Of a stretch of DNA of 64,000 nucleotides, positions 1 through 9,110 are shown in pieces (positions within the stretch are counted from its first letter, which is position 1; every line of letters begins with the position of its first letter). The DNA lies in NCBI GenBank assembly GCA_029263315.1, contig JAJCXR010000048.1:62001-126000 (forward strand), given 5' to 3'. The translations under genes and the position numbers were made by a program. The notes under the pieces are model-generated. The model ran no database searches. It was not told the DNA's origin and saw nothing but the letters and a program-made list of their open reading frames with translations. The stretch comes from Acidobacteriota bacterium. GTDB taxonomy: Bacteria > Acidobacteriota > Thermoanaerobaculia > Multivoradales > J023.

Positions 1-2
1 TG

Positions 3-791
3 CACGATGTCGTGACCAGCGACGACCCGGAGGTGGCCTTCGAGGGCGTCGATGCCGCCCTGTTGGTCGGTGCCCGTCCCCGCAGCAAAGGTATGGAGCG
101 CAAGGAGTTACTGACCGCCAACGCCGCCATCTTCTCGCAGCAAGGCAAGGCGTTGAATGCCCGTGCCAGCCGCCACGTCAAGGTGTTGGTGGTCGGCAAC
201 CCAGCCAATACCAATGCTCTGATCGCCAGCTCCAATGCGCCGGATCTCGATCGGCGCCAGTTCACCGCCATGACGCGCCTGGATCACAACCGCGCCCTGT
301 CCCAGCTGGCTACCAAGACCGGTGCCCACACCACAGAGATCAGACGCATGACCATCTGGGGCAACCACTCGGCGACCCAATATCCCGACATCAACCACTG
401 CCTGGTCGGTGAAACGGCAGCCAACGATCTGGTGGACTCCGGCTGGGTGCAAGACAGCTTCATCCCAACGGTCCAACAACGGGGGGCCGAGATCATCAAG
501 GCCCGGGGCGCTTCGTCCGCCGCTTCCGCCGCCTCCGCGGCTCTCGATCACATGCGCACTTGGTTCCAGGGTTCCCCGGACGGTGACTGGGTCAGCATGG
601 CGATTCCCTCGGACGGTAGTTACGGCATCGAGCCGGGCATCGTCTACTCTTATCCCGTAACTTGCAAAAACGGCGAATATTCCATCGTGCAAGGGCTCGA
701 GATCGATGCCTTCAGCCGCCAACGCATGGATGCCACCGAGCAGGAGTTGCGTCAAGAGCGAGCTGGCATCGCCCACCTGCTCGTTTCCTGA
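3..791 (+). CDS. mdh: Malate dehydrogenase, 5'-truncated by window edge
   Basis: NAD-dependent malate dehydrogenase (malate to oxaloacetate, TCA cycle, cytoplasm). The frame is open to the window edge, so the N-terminal Rossmann part lies outside; the GTG at 12 is an internal valine, not a start. Numbering from that codon, the substrate-loop motif [10 protein letters not shown] is at about 21-30, the NPAN motif at 63-66, the catalytic Asp in TRLDHNRA at 91, and the catalytic His in [12 protein letters not shown] at 119. These are the marks of the LDH-like cytosolic-type malate dehydrogenase found in many bacteria. The C-terminus is complete, ending TGA at 789-791. The same-strand sequence downstream holds a short tandem repeat and a hairpin but no further gene. 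The family call is secure; only the 5' end is missing. Confidence 0.95.
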   Translation, partial: HDVVTSDDPEVAFEGVDAALLVGARPRSKGMERKELLTANAAIFSQQGKALNARASRHVKVLVVGNPANTNALIASSNAPDLDRRQFTAMTRLDHNRALSQLATKTGAHTTEIRRMTIWGNHSATQYPDINHCLVGETAANDLVDSGWVQDSFIPTVQQRGAEIIKARGASSAASAASAALDHMRTWFQGSPDGDWVSMAIPSDGSYGIEPGIVYSYPVTCKNGEYSIVQGLEIDAFSRQRMDATEQELRQERAGIAHLLVS

Positions 792-807
792 CCTATCCGA
801 CCGGGAC

Positions 808-875
808 GCTGTCTCAACTGTAAGGCTGTCTCGACTGTAATGCAGTCTCGACCGTAACGCCGTCTCGAGCGACAA
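808..875. repeat. Four imperfect 17-bp tandem repeats
   Basis: Four adjacent 17-bp units (808-824, 825-841, 842-858, 859-875) share the core GTCTCGACTGTAA. The last unit is the most degenerate. They lie between the mdh stop and the convergent zinc-ribbon gene. No function is visible; slippage expansion of non-coding sequence is the simplest reading. Confidence 0.8.
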
Positions 876-908
876 GCTCTGCCGGAGCTCCCCTCCGGTC
901 AGGGCTCC

Positions 909-959
909 GCAGCTACCTCGGGCCCCCGATGGACCGTTCAGGAGTTTCGAGGTAGCTGC
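909..959. terminator. Perfect 12-bp inverted repeat after mdh, possible terminator
   Basis: GCAGCTACCTCG at 909-920 is exactly complementary to CGAGGTAGCTGC at 948-959, leaving a 27-nt loop. It sits between two convergent genes. There is no U-tract on either strand, so it would be an atypical (possibly bidirectional) terminator or an mRNA 3'-end stabiliser. Confidence 0.4.
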
Positions 960-984
960 CCGGCTCGCCCTGGGCCCCCCGGCT

Positions 985-1461
985 TCAAAGGGGGAGGTCA
1001 TCCGCTGCCACCGTCTGATATTTTTTCGGCAATTCGAATCGCCGCGGCGGCCCATTCTTCGCCGCCACCTGCTCGTAGACCTGTGCAAAGACCCCCACCT
1101 CCCGCAACGCCGCGTCGTAGTCCCCAGCCTTCTCCATGCGCAGGTTCGCCAGTTGCCGAGTCACCAAAGCCAAGGCCAGAAGCATACCCAGAGGGTGGCA
1201 AGAGGCCAGCAGGCAGGCATCACAGATCGGTTGATCGTCCCGGTAACCCGTAGGCCCTGAAGCCCAGAAACTCTGATCACACGACGGACACTGGACGCCG
1301 ATCGCCAGATCGGGAATTCTGATTGAATACATCATGCTTTCAGTCCCCTTGCGGACCGGGGCTTCGGCAACACCAGCAAACGAATCTTCCGCCACCAAGG
1401 CGCGCCCAGAGGCACGAAAACGCGTCTTCCTTTCCGTCCTACGCAAAGATCCATCCATCAT
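985..1461 (-). CDS. Small hypothetical protein with zinc-ribbon-like CPSC...CDAC motif
   Basis: I do not recognise the family. The protein contains CPSCDQSF followed about 20 residues later by CDAC, a two-knuckle arrangement typical of a structural zinc ribbon. A hydrophobic/helical segment (LLASCHPLGMLLALALV) and a charged C-terminal helix follow. Two starts are plausible. ATG at 1461 has AGGAG 8 nt upstream and gives 158 aa; ATG at 1335 (117 codons including stop) has an AAGGGG-like site and begins directly before the zinc ribbon. The extra 42 residues of the longer form are basic and low-complexity. The gene is convergent with mdh. Any role in nucleic-acid binding would be a guess. Confidence 0.55.
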   Translation of the reverse strand: MMDGSLRRTERKTRFRASGRALVAEDSFAGVAEAPVRKGTESMMYSIRIPDLAIGVQCPSCDQSFWASGPTGYRDDQPICDACLLASCHPLGMLLALALVTRQLANLRMEKAGDYDAALREVGVFAQVYEQVAAKNGPPRRFELPKKYQTVAADDLPL

Positions 1462-1610
1462 CGCAGCATCTCCTGTCGGTTATGTGGACCCGGGACCGAA
1501 TCCACAGTAGCTAGGACTTGACAACAAAGGCGGTAACAAGACGTAATACGATGTCAAAGAAACCTCTTCATATCAAGACCCTGCGACCTATTCCGGAGAT
1601 TTTACACAGA

Positions 1611-3533
1611 TTAGGGAGATTTTTCGCCTGGGGGGCTCGGCCCTGCACAACGTTGCCAGCGATGGAGGCGGTAGCCGGCCAACGGCCAGACTTCGTCTTC
1701 CATGGGCTCGAATTCTCCAGGTAGGGAGAGGTACAACCAATGATCTCGCCAAGCCGCACTCTCGAGCTCATGGGCTCGGGCCAAGTCGGCGCGCCAAGCG
1801 GGTGCCCATAGCTCCAGACCCAACACCTGGGCTGGCCATTGCCGTCGTCCCAGACGACGCAACAGGGGACGCCCCATCAACAGCTTCGCCTGGGCGAAAC
1901 GTGGCACTTGTGCCTGGCGCCATTCCACCAGGGAGGGGCTGAAGAGATTCCAGGTGCCCAACAGGGCTGTCTCCTCGGATGCCGCCGCCCGCTGCAGAAT
2001 ATGATCCAACAACGGCAGTTGCGCCGGATCGACGGTCTGAGACGCGAAACGGCGAGGCAAGGTCTCTCCGTCAGCGGGCAGCGGTAGGCTGCCGCGAACC
2101 CACAGCAAAAGTAACAGCGCGGAAAGACCCACCATGCTGCGGCTTGCCAGGACTGACCGCCACCGGCTCTGGGGAGCGAACCGCGGAGCCCTGAAGAGAC
2201 GACGGCGCAGCAACGCCGCCAGATCGAACATTCCACCACCGGCCAACAGGACGAGGGGAATCCACAAAGTCAAGGCAAAGCGAGGCAGCTTGTAGGGATG
2301 GGCCAAGAGGGCGGCTCCGTTGACCATGACGACCAGGCTCACAATACGCCATGGCCCGGTCGCAGCCGCCAGCCGCCAACACTTCCAAGCGGCCAGCAGC
2401 AGAATGGGCCACAGCAGCAGCGGCCAGCGTAAATAGTCGGTGGCCAAGACCCGACCATAGAATCCCAGGCTCTCGAAGCTCCACCAGGGCAAACCCGAGG
2501 ATCGATTCTCTACAAAACCGAAAAAATCTTTACAGTGGGGCGGCAGCAGCATCCAGATAAGAATCGGCAGCCCTAAACCCAGCGCCAGCTGACGGCTCGA
2601 CCGGCTCCATCCACGCCAGCGGTGCCTCCAAAGACGCCGCTGCCGGGGCCACAGCCCGTGGCGTCCGACGGTCAGCAGCAACAGGCCATAGACGGGATTG
2701 CCGATCGACGTAGCGCGCAGCCGGAGGGGGCCGAGGCTCACTTCGCCACCTCCCCCCAAGCGCAACAGCACCAGAGCAACCACGACCCCGCCGACGAAGA
2801 TCTGCCAGCCGCCAAAGGGCCGGTGCCACAGCATCTCCAAGCCCCGGCTGCAAGCCCGACACCAAGAGCCGGCCCGCCGTCGGCTCTCCGCCAAGCCGAG
2901 GCTGAGCAACCAGATCAGGCCATAGTTGTACTTCAAGAAGAACAGCAGACCGCTGACCGCCGCCAGGAGCCACCATGACGAAGCCCTCCAGGGATCTTTC
3001 AACACCCTGAGGTAGACCACCAAGGCGAGCACAGTGCCAAAAGCCCCGGGCATCTCCAGCATGTTGAGCACCCCGTAGAGATGCAACATCGGGCTGCTGA
3101 TCACCAACAAACCCGTCCACAGGGTCAGCAACATGGCCTGGGTTGGGTTTTCGGACAAACGCCACGCCAGGTGCAGGGCCGAAGCACAGGTCAGGCCGAA
3201 GAGCACCACCATCAAACATCGAGCGTTGCTGAAGCTATTGCCGAAGAGCAAAAAAACCCAGCTCTCCACCCACGGCAAAACGAAGGGCCAACTGCTGAGC
3301 TGATGAATCTCCGACAAGTACCGCAGGGGATCGAGCTCTTCGACGGCCCGCTGCAAGCGACTCGCCGCCGCCCCATACTTGGCCATGTCCCAGCGCGGCA
3401 GGTGGCGAGCCTCCGCCGCCCAACGCCAAAGCTCGAAGCACGCGGAAGCGAGCCACAACAAGAGGGGCAAAGATGCCAAGGGAGCCAGCCATGGGGAGCG
3501 AGATCTCATGCAAAAATTGCAATCGTCGGCCAT
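1611..3533 (-). CDS. Polytopic membrane protein, GT-C (family 39-like) glycosyltransferase candidate
   Basis: A 640-aa inner-membrane protein with about 10-12 hydrophobic segments and a soluble C-terminal part. After the first membrane segment comes a periplasmic loop with RHLPRWDMAKYG, an acidic residue in the position where GT-C/ArnT-like enzymes carry their catalytic Asp/Glu. The C-terminal region has no obvious domain. The chosen ATG at 3533 has GGAG 8 nt upstream; an in-frame GTG at 3563 would add 10 residues. By analogy the family moves sugars from polyprenyl-phosphate carriers to lipids or proteins in the periplasm. This is fold-level inference; no specific acceptor is suggested by neighbours, and another polytopic membrane enzyme is possible. 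Confidence 0.6.
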   Translation of the reverse strand: MADDCNFCMRSRSPWLAPLASLPLLLWLASACFELWRWAAEARHLPRWDMAKYGAAASRLQRAVEELDPLRYLSEIHQLSSWPFVLPWVESWVFLLFGNSFSNARCLMVVLFGLTCASALHLAWRLSENPTQAMLLTLWTGLLVISSPMLHLYGVLNMLEMPGAFGTVLALVVYLRVLKDPWRASSWWLLAAVSGLLFFLKYNYGLIWLLSLGLAESRRRAGSWCRACSRGLEMLWHRPFGGWQIFVGGVVVALVLLRLGGGGEVSLGPLRLRATSIGNPVYGLLLLTVGRHGLWPRQRRLWRHRWRGWSRSSRQLALGLGLPILIWMLLPPHCKDFFGFVENRSSGLPWWSFESLGFYGRVLATDYLRWPLLLWPILLLAAWKCWRLAAATGPWRIVSLVVMVNGAALLAHPYKLPRFALTLWIPLVLLAGGGMFDLAALLRRRLFRAPRFAPQSRWRSVLASRSMVGLSALLLLLWVRGSLPLPADGETLPRRFASQTVDPAQLPLLDHILQRAAASEETALLGTWNLFSPSLVEWRQAQVPRFAQAKLLMGRPLLRRLGRRQWPAQVLGLELWAPAWRADLARAHELESAAWRDHWLYLSLPGEFEPMEDEVWPLAGYRLHRWQRCAGPSPPGEKSP

Positions 3534-3774
3534 TGCGGCGCTCCGAAGCGGCAGAAACGGCACAGGTGAAACGCCTCAGAGCGGCCCGCTCTCCTATCGC
3601 GAGCTTCCGCCTTGTCCCGCACTAGGCGCCCAAGGCCCATTGTTTTCAACATCTTGCCAGCCCCTGGTCGGAGCGTCGATCGAATAGAGAAGGTTCCATC
3701 ACGGCGCAAGGATTGAGTTGGCACGAAGGATGCAGTAGAGAAATAACGGTTCTACCGTCTTCCTCCTTCCTTAA

Positions 3775-3812
3775 GGCCAAAGCCGAGCGTTGTTGCTCGG
3801 TTTTGGTCTTTT
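3775..3812 (+). terminator. Strong intrinsic terminator-type hairpin with T-tract on the plus strand
   Basis: Stem 3775-3788 pairs with 3795-3808 (core CCAAAGCCGAGC / GCTCGGTTTTGG with G-U wobbles) around a GTTGTT loop, followed by TTTT at 3809-3812. On the plus strand it has the classic stem-plus-U form, yet no plus-strand gene lies upstream. On the minus strand it starts right at the oligopeptidase B stop codon, so it may also act there, though the minus-strand U-tract is poor. Confidence 0.65.
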
Positions 3813-5943
3813 AGGGGGAAAAGCTCTCGCAGGGCTCGGGTAGGACGTTGAGATCGGCACCGTCGCCCACCACTTTCAGCACGAAGGCTTGCTTGAAAGC
3901 CTCTTCACGCAAGACATCATAACGCCCCGAGGCGCCGCCGTGGCCGCTGTCCATGTTGGTGCGCAACAGCAACCAACGGTCCCCTTTCTTGGTGGCCCGC
4001 AGCTTGGCCACCCACTTGGCAGGCTCCCAGTACTGAACCCGAGGATCGTTGAGCCCCGCCGTCACCAGTAGATGGGGGTACTCGAGGGACTGGACGTTGT
4101 CGTAGGGTGAATAGGACCGGATGTACTCGAAGGCATCCTCATGCTGTGGATTGCCCCACTCCTCGTATTCGATGACGGTGAGGGGCAGGGAGGGATCCAG
4201 CATGGTGTTGATGACATCGACGAAGGGCACCTCGGCAATGGCCGCCGCCGCCAGCTCCGGCCGCTGATTGATCACCGCGCCGATCAGCAAACCACCGGCG
4301 CTGCCGCCCCGGATAACCAACTCCTCCGGGCGCGTATAACCCTCGGAGATCAAGGTTTCCGCTACGGCAATGAAATCCTCGAAGGTATGCCGCTTGGCAA
4401 ATAGCTTGCCGTCGTCGTACCAACGGCGGCCCAGCTCTCCGCCCCCCCGCACATGGGCGATGGCGAAGGCAAAACCACGCTCCAACAACCCCAGTCGGGT
4501 CGAAGCGAAGTGGGGATCGATGGAGTTACCGTACGAACCATAACCGTAGAGCAAAAGCGGACGGCGGTCCTGTCGGTCCAGCCCCCGACGCTGCACCAAC
4601 GACACCGGTATGTCGACTCCATCGGCGGATGACACCCAGAGACGCTTGCATTCGAAGCGCTGCGGATCGTAGCCGCCGCACACCTCCACTTGCTTCAACA
4701 GGCGACGCTGCCGGGTATTCATGTCGTACTCGTAGGTGGTGGCAGGTGTCACCAGGGAGGTGTAGACAAAACGCAGCATTGAGCTATCGAATTGCCAGTT
4801 GTCCTGCCCCCAGGCGGCGTAGACGGGTTCGTCCAGCTCGATATCGTGCCACGTCTCCTGCGCAAAATCGAAGATGCGGATGTTGCGCAATCCCTGGCGG
4901 CGCAAGTAAACCACCAAATGCTGACGGAACAGATCAACCCCTTCGAGCTTGACGTCCTCCCGATGGTCGATCATCTGTTGCCACTTCTCAGGCCGCGGAT
5001 CGTCGACCGGAGCCCGCAGCAGACAAAAATTGGGTGCCTCTTCATTGCTCAAGATGAAGAGATCATCGCCGCGGTGGTCGAGAATCATCTCGACCCCTTG
5101 CTGGCGGGGAGCCAAGCAACAAAAGACGGGTTGCTCCGACTCGAAATCCAGGTAGTGCACCTCGGAGGTGGTATGACTCCCGAGAATGATGCACAGGAAG
5201 CGGCGGCTCAAGGTTTTGTAGACCGTCAAGAAAAACCGTTCGTCGGCCTCTTCGAAAACCACCGGATCGTCGGCAGGCTGTGTGCCCAGCAGGTGATGGT
5301 GCAGGCGAAAGGGACGATGTGTGGCATCCAGCGTCGTGTAATAGAAGGACTTGCTGTCGTTGGCCCAAACAAAGGCGCGGCCCGAGGCTTCGATGCTGTC
5401 CGGCAAGTGCTGGCGAGAGGCCAGGTCGAGAATCCGTAGACGATAGGACTCCGAGCCATCGGCATCGGTTGAATAGGCGAGCAGCCGATGGTCGGGGCTG
5501 ACCGAGTGGACCCCCAGACGCAGATACTTCTCCCCCGCCGCCAAGGCATTGACGTCCAAGAGGATCTCCTCCGGCGCCCCTTCTTGCCTTCGCCGTCGGC
5601 AAAAGATCGGATACTGCAGCCCTTCGACCGTGCGCGAGTAGTACTCATAGTCGTCGATCGGTACCGGGACCGTTTGATCGGTCTCGCGGATGCGCCCCAC
5701 CATCTCTTGGTACAGAACCTCCTGCAGCTCGGCGGTGCCCTGCATCACCTCGGCGGTATATCGATTCTCTGCTTCCAGATAGTCGATCACCTCTTGCTCC
5801 TGGCGCTGTCTCAACCATCCGTAGTCGTCGTGCAGCTGACGGCCGTGGACCGTCGTAACCTGCGGCTGACGCAGCGCCACGGGGGATTCGGGGAGCTTCT
5901 CAGCGGGATTCTTCTGAGCCATCGGCGGTGGGTGTAGTTTCAT
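3811..5943 (-). CDS. ptrB: Oligopeptidase B, prolyl oligopeptidase family (S9A)
   Basis: A cytoplasmic serine peptidase that cleaves short peptides after basic residues. The 710 aa from the ATG at 5943 match the family length; an in-frame TTG at 5967 would add 8 residues. The N-terminal half is the beta-propeller gate (DDYGWLR, then repeated blade motifs such as VSPDHRLLAYSTDADGSE). The C-terminal alpha/beta hydrolase carries Ser548 in IRGGSAGG, Asp633 in GLNDPRV and His668 in DSGHGG. RRPLLLYGYGSYG precedes the oxyanion region, as in oligopeptidase B. There is no signal peptide. It is a single gene, divergent from the saccharopine-dehydrogenase-like gene. Prolyl oligopeptidase proper is the alternative; the acidic substrate-side residues and YGYGSYG favour oligopeptidase B. 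Confidence 0.92.
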   Translation of the reverse strand: MKLHPPPMAQKNPAEKLPESPVALRQPQVTTVHGRQLHDDYGWLRQRQEQEVIDYLEAENRYTAEVMQGTAELQEVLYQEMVGRIRETDQTVPVPIDDYEYYSRTVEGLQYPIFCRRRRQEGAPEEILLDVNALAAGEKYLRLGVHSVSPDHRLLAYSTDADGSESYRLRILDLASRQHLPDSIEASGRAFVWANDSKSFYYTTLDATHRPFRLHHHLLGTQPADDPVVFEEADERFFLTVYKTLSRRFLCIILGSHTTSEVHYLDFESEQPVFCCLAPRQQGVEMILDHRGDDLFILSNEEAPNFCLLRAPVDDPRPEKWQQMIDHREDVKLEGVDLFRQHLVVYLRRQGLRNIRIFDFAQETWHDIELDEPVYAAWGQDNWQFDSSMLRFVYTSLVTPATTYEYDMNTRQRRLLKQVEVCGGYDPQRFECKRLWVSSADGVDIPVSLVQRRGLDRQDRRPLLLYGYGSYGNSIDPHFASTRLGLLERGFAFAIAHVRGGGELGRRWYDDGKLFAKRHTFEDFIAVAETLISEGYTRPEELVIRGGSAGGLLIGAVINQRPELAAAAIAEVPFVDVINTMLDPSLPLTVIEYEEWGNPQHEDAFEYIRSYSPYDNVQSLEYPHLLVTAGLNDPRVQYWEPAKWVAKLRATKKGDRWLLLRTNMDSGHGGASGRYDVLREEAFKQAFVLKVVGDGADLNVLPEPCESFSP

Positions 5944-6294
5944 AGTTCTTATCTCTGCATCGGTCAACGTATGTTCTGGAGAGTCCTCCGATACACCGAG
6001 TCAAAGCTCGGCCCCCGCGAGACAAGGGACGCCAAGCTCGGCCCCTGCCGTCACGGGAAGGCGCAGTTTACCCCAAGATACGGCGTAATCAGAGACACCT
6101 TAACTCGCCCCTGGCATCGGACCCACCTTCGGCCGGTGACGCACCGTCTCAGCGCAAGGATCTCCGCCCAGGACGGGGGGGATCCGCTACAATTACTTCA
6201 CCCGTCCGAACTGCGGTTTGGCACGATGTACGCCAGCCATGACTCTCGATGACGACCGTCGGGCCGCCAGGCAGCCCGTTGCAGGAGTTTTCCG
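5944..6294. other. Intergenic region between divergent genes
   Basis: About 350 bases with no convincing gene. It contains two copies of AAGCTCGGCCCC 30 bp apart (6004-6015 and 6034-6045), possibly a decayed 30-bp duplication. It ends with the AGGAG ribosome-binding site (6283-6287) of the next gene. Both flanking promoters should lie here, but I see no confident -35/-10 pair. Confidence 0.5.
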
Positions 6295-7641
6295 ATGAAG
6301 CAGATCCTCGTCCTGGGGGCCGGCCACAGCGCCCCGTTTCTTATCCAGTACTTGCTCGCGCGAGCCCAGGACTTGGGCTTCGAGCTCACCGTCGCCGACC
6401 TCGATGGGGCGGCGGCGCGCCGACGGGTGGCCGATCATCCTCGGGGCAGGGCCTTGGCCTTCGATCTGAGCAACGGCGAGGCCTGCCATCAGCTCTTCAG
6501 CCAAGCCGACATCGTCGTCTCTCTGCTGCCTCCCCAATTGCAACCGATCGTCGCCGGCCATGCCATCGCCCATCGTTGCCACATGGTGTCGGCCTCCTAC
6601 CGCTCCTCGAAAATGCGTCAGCTCGACGCCGCCGCGGTGGAAGCGGGCAGCACCATCCTCTGCGAGCTGGGGCTGGACCCGGGCATCGACGTCATGTCCG
6701 CCCAGGCGATCATCGATCAAGTGCACGCCGAAGGTGGCCAGGTCGACAGCTTCTACTCCTATGGCGGTGGTTTGCCGGAGCCGTCCTTCGACGGCAATCC
6801 GCTGCGTTACGTGGTGACCTGGAACCCCCGCAATGTGGCCATGGCGGGAGAGTCCGGCGCCTGTTACTTAGAGCATGGCGAGGTCCGGTTGATTCCGCCC
6901 CACCGCGTTTTTGATGCCAAGTGGAGCGTCGAGGTGCCGGGGCTAGGCAGCATGGACGCTTACGGCAATCGCGACGCCATGAGCTACCGTCAAGTGCATG
7001 GGCTCGACGGCATCCGCTCCCTGGTGCGCGGCACCCTACGCTACCCCGGCTACTGCCACCTCTGGCACCAGCTGGTGCGTCTCGGCTTGCCCAACGAACG
7101 GCTCGAGGTGCCGGACCTCGGGGCCGCCACCTGGGCAGAATTCCTGGCCATGCACTTGCCGCCCGGCGCCGGGCCCCTGCGGCGACGGACGGCGACATTT
7201 CTAGGGCTCGCCGAGGACGATCCTGCCCTCCAAGCCATGGACTGGCTGGGTCTCTTCTCTGACCAAAGCATCGACATCTCCGGTCAGCGTCCCAGTGACG
7301 CCCTCACCGCCCTGCTGCAGCGGCGGCTACCCTTGGGTCCGCAGCACCGGGACATGGTGGTCTTGCACCACGCCATGGAGATCACCTACCCGAAGGCAGG
7401 CCGCCGACGTCTGCTTTCGACCTTCATCCACTATGGCGAGGCGGGGGGCAATACCGCCATGGCCCAGACCGTCGGCCTGCCCGCCGCCCTCGGGGTCGAG
7501 CTGCTGCTCGCCGATGCGCAGTCGTCAACTCTGCCGGCCGGTGTGCACGTGCCCGTCAGCCCCGATATCTATCGCCCAATCTTGTGCGGCCTGGGCGACC
7601 ACGGCATGGAATTTGTGGAGGCGACCACGGCGGTCGACTAG
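6295..7641 (+). CDS. Saccharopine dehydrogenase family protein (glutamate-forming type)
   Basis: A 448-aa cytoplasmic NAD(P)-dependent enzyme. It opens with a Rossmann dinucleotide site (ILVLGAGHSAPF, residues 4-15). It contains the family signature GLDPGIDVMSA near residues 125-135, and a C-terminal catalytic domain with SFYSYGGGLPEP and NPLRYVVTWNPRN. Length and motifs match the LYS9-type saccharopine dehydrogenase (saccharopine to glutamate plus aminoadipate semialdehyde). Bacterial members can serve lysine degradation or other reductive condensations such as carboxynorspermidine synthesis. The start has AGGAG 7 nt upstream. No lysine-pathway partner is adjacent, so the exact substrate is not set by context. 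Confidence 0.82.
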   Translation: MKQILVLGAGHSAPFLIQYLLARAQDLGFELTVADLDGAAARRRVADHPRGRALAFDLSNGEACHQLFSQADIVVSLLPPQLQPIVAGHAIAHRCHMVSASYRSSKMRQLDAAAVEAGSTILCELGLDPGIDVMSAQAIIDQVHAEGGQVDSFYSYGGGLPEPSFDGNPLRYVVTWNPRNVAMAGESGACYLEHGEVRLIPPHRVFDAKWSVEVPGLGSMDAYGNRDAMSYRQVHGLDGIRSLVRGTLRYPGYCHLWHQLVRLGLPNERLEVPDLGAATWAEFLAMHLPPGAGPLRRRTATFLGLAEDDPALQAMDWLGLFSDQSIDISGQRPSDALTALLQRRLPLGPQHRDMVVLHHAMEITYPKAGRRRLLSTFIHYGEAGGNTAMAQTVGLPAALGVELLLADAQSSTLPAGVHVPVSPDIYRPILCGLGDHGMEFVEATTAVD

Positions 7642-7683
7642 GCGTCTCGGCGAGCGGCCCGACTCTGGATCGATCCATATGCG

Positions 7684-8853
7684 ATGAAAAAAACAGGCAA
7701 TAAGAAGCGCGCCAAGCGCAGCCGCCCGGTCCATGATCGGCAGAGCAAGAAACGCCTGCAGCAGGAAGTTATGGCCCAGTATGGGCGTGATTCGGGCCAA
7801 GCGGCCGAGCAGGACGACCGGGATTGGCAAGCCTGGGAGGCCCCCCTCACCCCTGGGCGTCCGGGGACGCAGGTGGAAGAAACCCCCGCCGACCCCAACC
7901 AGACCGGGGTCGCCGTCGACGACTCCGCGATAGCGACCGGCGCCGGTCAAGTGGTGGCATTGGCTTCCGGCCTTTGCTGGGTCCACATGGCGGAGCAACG
8001 GATCCAGGCGACCCTGCCGTCACGGCTGGCCCGTCAACAACGCTCCCACCTGGCGGTGGGCGACGAGGTGCGTTTGCAACAGCTTGAGGATACGACCTGG
8101 CGAGTCCTCGATGTCCTGCCGCGGCGCACCGAGCTGTCCCGTCCCGATCCGCAAAACCCACGCCGCCGACGTTTGATCGCCGCCAACATCGACCAGGTGG
8201 TGATCGTCGCTTCGGTGGTCGCCCCGCCCCTGCGCCTGGCCTTGATCGACCGCTACCTGATCACCGTCGACCGCGGAGGCGCAGCGCCGATCATCGTCAT
8301 CAACAAGATGGACCTCTTGCCCGACGACGGGGCCCGGCAACGGCACTTGGCCACCCTCGACCCCTACGTCGAGCAGGGTCTACCCATCCTCCCCTGCTCC
8401 ACCCACTCGGGTCGGGGCATCGAGGCCTTGCGCGCCGCCTTGGCGGGCAAGATCTCGGTTGTCGTCGGCCACAGCGGCGTTGGAAAATCTTCACTGCTCA
8501 ACGCCCTCGATCCCAGCTACAAGATTCAGACGGCGGCGGTCAGCAGTGGCGGTAGCGGTCGTCACACCACCACCGGCTCCGGTCTCTATACCCTGGAGGG
8601 TGGTATCCGCCTGATCGACACGCCGGGCATTCGAGAGCTCGGTCTCGGGGCCCTCGATCCACTGCACTTGCAGCATTACTTTCCCGAGCTCCAGGGCTTC
8701 TCCGCGGGCTGCCGCTTCAGCAACTGCACCCACCTCCACGAGCCCGATTGTGCAGTGCGCCAGGCGCTGCGCGACGGCGCCATCGAGAGCCACCGATTCA
8801 ACACCTACCGACGGCTGATGCAATCCTTGGAGGACGAAGACCTCAGCCCGTGA
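7684..8853 (+). CDS. rsgA: Ribosome small-subunit maturation GTPase RsgA
   Basis: A circularly permuted GTPase that checks late 30S assembly. The order of motifs shows the permutation: G4 NKMD at 207-210, then G1 GHSGVGKS at 262-269 (Lys268), then G3 DTPG at 312-315. The C-terminal zinc site is C343-X4-C348-X-H350-X5-C356, the RsgA pattern. An OB-fold precedes the GTPase domain (about residues 90-160). The first 80 or so residues are a long, charged, probably disordered extension (KKTGNKKRAKRSRP) that makes this protein longer than the usual 290-350 aa. It lies 42 nt after the preceding gene and could be cotranscribed with it. Confidence 0.95.
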   Translation: MKKTGNKKRAKRSRPVHDRQSKKRLQQEVMAQYGRDSGQAAEQDDRDWQAWEAPLTPGRPGTQVEETPADPNQTGVAVDDSAIATGAGQVVALASGLCWVHMAEQRIQATLPSRLARQQRSHLAVGDEVRLQQLEDTTWRVLDVLPRRTELSRPDPQNPRRRRLIAANIDQVVIVASVVAPPLRLALIDRYLITVDRGGAAPIIVINKMDLLPDDGARQRHLATLDPYVEQGLPILPCSTHSGRGIEALRAALAGKISVVVGHSGVGKSSLLNALDPSYKIQTAAVSSGGSGRHTTTGSGLYTLEGGIRLIDTPGIRELGLGALDPLHLQHYFPELQGFSAGCRFSNCTHLHEPDCAVRQALRDGAIESHRFNTYRRLMQSLEDEDLSP

Positions 8854-8881
8854 GGGCCGGGACAAAGAATCGAAAATCCTC

Positions 8882-8911
8882 TTGCGCTACACCGTCCCAC
8901 CTGTGTTACCC
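8882..8911 (+). promoter_or_regulatory. Possible promoter for tRNA-Glu
   Basis: TTGCGC at 8882-8887 is followed after an 18-bp spacer by TTACCC at 8906-8911, about 45 bp before the tRNA. Both hexamers deviate from consensus, so this is tentative. Confidence 0.25.
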
Positions 8912-8956
8912 TTCGGCCCGCTGCGGCGGCGTGCAAACTCCGCCCAGCTACCCAAG

Positions 8957-9034
8957 GCCCCCATCGTCTAGCCAGGTCCAGGACACCAGCCTTTCAAGCT
9001 GGCGACACGGGTTCGAATCCCGTTGGGGGTACCA
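8957..9034 (+). tRNA. tRNA-Glu (anticodon TTC)
   Basis: Cloverleaf readable by eye. Acceptor GCCCCCA (8957-8963) pairs with TGGGGGT (9024-9030, with a terminal G-U). The anticodon stem CCAGC/GCTGG encloses the loop CTTTCAA with anticodon TTC. The T-arm is CGGG-TTCGAAT-CCCG. Discriminator A is followed by an encoded CCA (9032-9034). It stands alone between rsgA and the DUF4412-like gene. Confidence 0.95.
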
Positions 9035-9110
9035 TCATCTCTCTTCTCGCCAGACGGCCCTTGCCGTAGACTACCTCCTCGTATTTGCTTCACCGACCGA
9101 GGAGGTCCCC

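Noticed and set aside
108-1088. Long minus-strand frame of about 326 codons opposite mdh
   Set aside because: It is antisense to a clear malate dehydrogenase and has no domain features; a typical high-GC shadow frame.
1518-1724. Small plus-strand frame with a nearby TTGACA and TAATAC
   Set aside because: The promoter spacing is 20 bp, the frame overlaps the end of the convergent membrane-protein gene, and the peptide matches nothing I recognise.
5971-6252. 93-codon plus-strand frame in the gap before the saccharopine-dehydrogenase-like gene
   Set aside because: Composition is unlike protein-coding sequence (Arg/Pro/His rich), there is no ribosome-binding site, and it covers a duplicated non-coding segment.
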